Made by a program: the position numbers and the translations under genes
The notes under the pieces: model-generated
Told to the model about the DNA's origin: nothing
What the model saw: the letters and a program-made list of their open reading frames with translations, nothing else
Databases searched by the model: none
Source: Caprimulgus europaeus
Lineage: Eukaryota > Chordata > Aves > Caprimulgiformes > Caprimulgidae
Reading direction: 5' to 3'
Length of the DNA stretch: 64,000 nt
Assembly: GCA_907165065.1 (NCBI GenBank)
Contig: OU015528.1
Coordinates: forward strand, 22,536,515-22,600,514
Shown: piece after piece, positions 59,346 through 64,000 of the stretch
How the letters are laid out: each line of letters starts with the position of its first letter
Numbering within the stretch: the stretch's first letter is position 1

Positions 59346-62300
59346 GTTTATGTTAAAATCCACTCTCACCTAACATCTTAAAACCATCTTGTAAGGCTGC
59401 TATAAAGTTTCAAGGAAGTTTAATAAACAAAACAACATTCTTCAGTGAAAAGGGGTTTTTTGCATAGATAAATATGTATTAGGTATCAAAGAAGCAATGA
59501 GAACCAATAGAACTGTAGAGGAAATTTTAGTGAAAACATGGAGGATGCTTGATTAGCAAACAGAGTGCTGAACAGAAATGGCAAGAAGCTGAAATCTGAG
59601 ATGGAGCAAAACTAGAGAAGTAACAAATGGAGATAAGCTTTAATGAGATGGTAGATTCATTTTCTCTGTGTTTGCTAAGATGACACTTGCAGGTCTCCAC
59701 CCTAGAAACTTTAAAAAGTGTTCTACAAATCCCATGAAAATCTTACAAGTGTTTATGCAAAAGATCATGATACTGATCCTTTGGACTGTTCCCTTTACAG
59801 AAGTTAAGGTGCAACTGAAATACTGATAACTTTCTTGCCATAGAAATCCATGCTTGTTATAGACATGAATATATCTTTTAACTCAACACACCATGCAACA
59901 CCTACGTTTCTCATTAGCAGAGAAAGTCAAGTTGTTCCCTCAGTCTTGTGATACTTTGAAATGAGAAGCATAGCTCATACAGTCTATAATGCCTGAAATG
60001 AATGCTGTACTGAAGAAAGATTGAAGAAACCAGACTGGATTTCTTTGAACTAGGTAAGAGAAAACTAGGCAGGAGTACACAAACTATATGAAAGGTTAAT
60101 ATATGAAAGGTTATGACAAAAGAATGGTGATTGTTCTACACATCCACTGGGAATAGAACATGGATTCATCAGTTTGCAGAAATGAAAATAAGATTAAATG
60201 GGATGTTAGAAAAAGCTTTCTAGCTGTAAGACTACTGTAGCACTAGTGCCAACAATCTCAAAACAGTGTCCTAAAGTCCCCTCATCAGACATTTTCAAGA
60301 ACATGTTTTTAGACACTGTTTCAGCTTAGATTGCTGAAGTTCTCCAGAAGTTCCTAACAGCCATGTACTTCTGTTTCCACATTTTTGTGTGAATTTTGGA
60401 ATTAGTATCTTTCAGTATTAGCTTTATTCATACAAATTATTCTGAAAAATAATTCCCAGAAAAAGTTGAAAGTTAGTATTACTCAGAAACACAGTCTATT
60501 TTTGTTCTTTCCAAACAATGTGTGAGATGTAAGTTCAGTATGATATAGACCTTTTCTTTTATTTACATGTACATATACAACAAAAATATTACAGTTCAAC
60601 TTGCAGATGCTATAAAAATTAATATCAGCTTTAAAAGAATGTGAAACGTAAAAGTATCATTTTAACACCAAAAAATACATTTTCACCACAGGTTTTTGTA
60701 ACAAGACTTGCATATGCAATACATGGAACAATTTAAAAATCATTTTGATGCATTATGAATCACTTGCAAAAAAATAAAGAAGTGAAGACATCCTCAATTT
60801 TGGTAAATATTTATAGAGCCAAACAATATGAAGTATATGTAACAATCAAATTTCTAGTGAAAATGTGTGCAAGTGGGTTTATTTTGAAAGGAAAATTCCT
60901 ACTCCCAGTGTCATACCCAATTAAATTCTCCAGGTAATGACCCCATTTGCATAGAGAGCTGAACCCACAAGTGGGAATTTTAATGGGCACACCACCTGAG
61001 TACATTAATTGAGAGTGACACTACTTGAACTAGTTTTGTGCTTACCCCACTGAAAATTCTACTCATATTATTTTTAATGTCAAGCTACAAGTCAAATTTC
61101 AAGATGATGGATTTGTTCTTTTTTAAGCATTGAATTTGAATAAAAGAAAGCTTTAATTCTGTTATGCATTGCATAGCTTTAACTAATCTGTAGTTCTGAT
61201 TCTCACCATTGCTTCATTTTTTCAGTGATTGGAATTTAATTTTATTCATTAATTTGTGAATAATTAGATAGAAAATAATGCCTTCAGCAGCTAAATTGCT
61301 TTTGGATTGCTGTTTAATGTACTTTTACCAGAATATATGTTACAGTTAAGCTGGTATAATAGTTTACCAAAATGTAATTGTGTAAATATGTCTAATTATT
61401 CTTTCTGAAGAAAGAAGACTGAATATCAAATTTCAGTCATGGATTCCTTAATTTCCTAAACTTAACCCCATGAAAGCTTGCTCTTTTCAAAGCAGATTGC
61501 TGATGCAGAGACAGCAGTTGTCAACAGCAGTGGAACCCTTGCACTGTGTTTCCCCTTACCCTTCACATGCTACTTGTAGTGACCTTGAAGATACTGTGGA
61601 TCCTAAACCACTGCTGTTAGTCTACATTAAATGTGTAATCAAGGAGTCTCCTCCTCACATGAAGAAAAAGACAAATGGAGTTGCATTGCCTGGGGAGGAA
61701 AGCAAACCCACTTTGTTTAATAAATACATTTATTTTTCCCAGTTTGTTCTAATTAGTCTTCAGTAACTGAAAGTAGCACAGAATCTAAAATCTAGCATAT
61801 ATGCACCATAGTAAAAGGTATTAATTTTAAAATAATGTACTGGTCTTACTCTTGTGAGAACTATTTTGAATATTGGCAGTTTGCAAGACCCTGCAGAGTC
61901 CATCTCAACAGAATTTTCAGTTCTTTATTTCAAAGAGTAAGACACAGTAAATTTATTTTGAACTTCATATATTCAAATATAAAACACTGTTGAGCTATGG
62001 TTATTCAGATATATTTTGAAATTCGAAAGACATCACTTTCACAAGTCATTTGACTAGGAGTTGCATACAGCAGTGAAAACAGAAAAGATTAAGAAATTAT
62101 TTACAACATAACATACATATTGGTATTGTCCTAGACCTCCATAATAAAAGCCCTTTCTGTTCTCTTTGTTCAAAAATTAAAAAAAACCCAACAAACCAAA
62201 CCCAAACAACCCATCTTGTGATAAAGGTAAAGAAACAGAGGTAGGCACTGTGGAAGAAGATTGTAATGTGAAATACACACAAGCTGGAGTACAGCATATT

Positions 62301-63254
62301 CACAGTGTGGTCACTCTGTGCAACTTGGAGATGAGACAAATTGCAGAAGTCTGCACCACTGATTGAAGAGGAATTGTGTAGTGCTTGTGCACCAATTACA
62401 TACCCTACTGAGATGATATAAAGAGCCTCAATTATAGTGGAGTATTTCGTCAGTTAAAATAGCATATGCATATCAGAATAAAAATTAGTAAGATACTACT
62501 AAAGGTATAAAAGGTATTATGCAATCTTTCATCTAACATCCTATTTTTATGAGTATTGAATGGCAATGTACTAACAATTGCTATAATATACATACATAAA
62601 GGAGGCAAACAGGATTGTATGTAGTTTTTTTTAAATTAAGTTTTAAGTTAGGTGAACTGATATACTAAAAACGCTACAGAGGTTAAGATCACCTAATCAA
62701 ACTCAACCTCTGCCTGTATTTCAGAATGGTAACTCAAGAGAAATTTTTCTCTTTCCAACTACAGTAGAAATAGCCCATCATATCAAAGATTTCTAAAGAA
62801 AAGAAAGGCCATTCTTTTATGTCACTAGCACCAAATCGTTGGTAAATAGCACAAGCAAGTGCTTATGAGGAGGCTGAATTTTGTACAAGCAATCAACTTC
62901 ATATTTGAGTATACTGAGCCCAGTGAACAAGTTCATCATGGAAGATGGTGCATGATATTATTTTTATTGAACTTCTTTCAATATCCTGATGACAAAATTG
63001 AGCTAAGGTCCTCCTGCTGTCACAATTTAAAAGAAATGGCAGAAGGGTTAGAAGGTGGAAAAAAAAAGGTAAGATTAATGTCTGTAGGATTCTGGAGCTA
63101 CTGCTGTCAACACTACCTGAGGTCTTCCAACACATGGTGTGCACACTCACATACAGAGGAATAGAAAGAAGATACCAAGGACATATTTCTCCAATATGTA
63201 ATTTAATTTTGTGGCTAAAATTTCAGATATATCTTTTGCCTTTCAGAAAGTTAC
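59346..63254. other. AT-rich noncoding stretch, no gene seen
   Basis: No gene recognised. Contains a 15-bp tandem duplication at 60,086-60,115 (ATATGAAAGGTTAAT then ATATGAAAGGTTATG) and an A/C-rich tract at 62,171-62,212. Words near 62,680-62,710 weakly resemble a CR1 3' end but are not called. Confidence 0.55.
60086..60115 (+). repeat. 15-bp tandem duplication
   Basis: ATATGAAAGGTTAAT is followed directly by ATATGAAAGGTTATG, with 13 of 15 positions identical. It is a small slippage-type duplication. Confidence 0.75.
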
Positions 63255-63665
63255 AATCACAGGATCATAGGGGAAGGTACCTCAAAAGATCACCTAGTCC
63301 AACCCCCCTGCCAAAGCAGGTTCCCTACACCAGGTTGCAGAGGAAAGTGCCCAGGTGGGTTTTGAACATCTCCAGAGATGGAGACTCCACAACCTCTCTG
63401 GGCAGCCTGTTCCAGTGCTCTGTCACCCTCACAGTAAAGAAGTTTTTCCTTAAGTTTGTGTGGAACTTCTGGTGTTCCAGTTTTTGCCCATTGCCCCTTG
63501 TCCAGTCTCTGGGTACTACAGAAAATCCCGGCCCCTTTCATTTGGGTCCTGCACTTCAGGTATTTATAGACATTGATAAGATCCCCACTCAGTCTTCTCT
63601 TCTCCAGCCTGAAGAGTCCAAGATACTACAGGCCCCTAATTATCTTTGTGGCCCTTACAAGGCTG
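63255..63665 (-). mobile_element. CR1 LINE, 5'-truncated, minus strand, with internal deletion
   Basis: The element opens with AATCACAGGATCATAGG (reverse of the tail) and GATCACCTAGTCCAACCCCC. It then reads backwards through TTGCAGAGG, GGAGACTCCACAACCTCTCT and CCTGTTCCAGTGCTCTGTCA into the ORF2 C-terminus (GGTATTTATAGACATTGATA, TCTTCTCTTCTCCAGCCTGA). Near 63,620 the part encoding the PYEERLREL region is missing: the text jumps from AGTCCAAG to GGCCCCTAATTATCTTTGTG with about nine odd bases between. It is dead by truncation. Confidence 0.93.
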
Positions 63666-64000
63666 CTAGACAGAAGGAACCTTACTGTGGAAGTACATCA
63701 ATACAACCAGCACTGCTCTCCAAGAATATACACTAAATATTGTAATCATTAAGGCTTTTTTTTTTTAAATTGTGAACAGCTCAGAAAAGCTTTTCAATCA
63801 GCAGATTACTTTAAAAGCAAAAACTCAAACTCAACAAACAGTTAACACAAGTACTACAGTTGAAATAGTCAATATTCAATCCAAAAGCTACCAAATGTTG
63901 GTCATGATTCCTCTTCATAGAAGCCATTTCTTCCTAGAAATGTTATTTATTATAGATACTAGCTATAACACTGTAATTTGAGTACAGTTTGAGACTGTAG
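63666..64000. other. AT-rich noncoding end of window
   Basis: No gene or repeat recognised apart from a T10 run near 63,755. Confidence 0.5.

Noticed and set aside
62680-62715. Possible CR1 3' fragment (AAGATCACCTAATCAAACTC)
   Set aside because: The similarity covers one phrase only, which is too short to call.

Overview
This window looks like avian nuclear DNA, probably a gene desert or the inside of a very long intron. The host assignment rests on the repeats. There are several 5'-truncated CR1 LINEs with the bird-type 3' tail (GATTCTGT or CATAGAAT octamers) on both strands. There are also two solo LTRs of an endogenous retrovirus family of a type I associate with birds. The remaining sequence is AT-rich, has no bacterial-style gene packing and no ribosome-binding-site/operon structure. 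I found no convincing host protein-coding exon, tRNA or rRNA. Nearly all open frames are short chance frames, or lie inside or antisense to retroelements.

Layout. 1-13,260: unique AT-rich DNA. It holds a 148-bp imperfect palindrome (3588-3735), a 52-bp direct repeat present twice (6996 and 8850) and a perfect 12-bp inverted repeat with a T-rich loop (7927-7962). 13,262-13,525: a CR1 3' end with an expanded octamer tail. 22,935-23,918: the longest CR1, carrying the C-terminal half of the reverse transcriptase with a damaged active site and stop codons. 30,473, 32,606 and 47,441: short minus-strand CR1 3' ends. 35,826-36,973 and 44,619-45,720: the two solo LTRs, both reading on the minus strand. 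41,830-42,573: a CR1 with an internal deletion. 43,071-43,269: about 33 perfect copies of GAAAAA. 58,830-59,345: a very degraded, ancient CR1/L3-like reverse transcriptase on the minus strand. 63,255-63,665: another minus-strand CR1 3' end.

The elements do not act together as a system. They are independent insertions of different ages. LTR copy 1 has a perfect 5-bp target duplication and about 40 CpGs. LTR copy 2 has only about 8 CpGs and a doubtful duplication. The ancient CR1 is the oldest recognisable layer. The best leads for new biology are the 148-bp palindrome, which resembles in architecture the deeply conserved hairpin-forming repeats of vertebrates, and the tandem array with an open frame inside the LTR family. 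I see no undescribed multi-gene system here.
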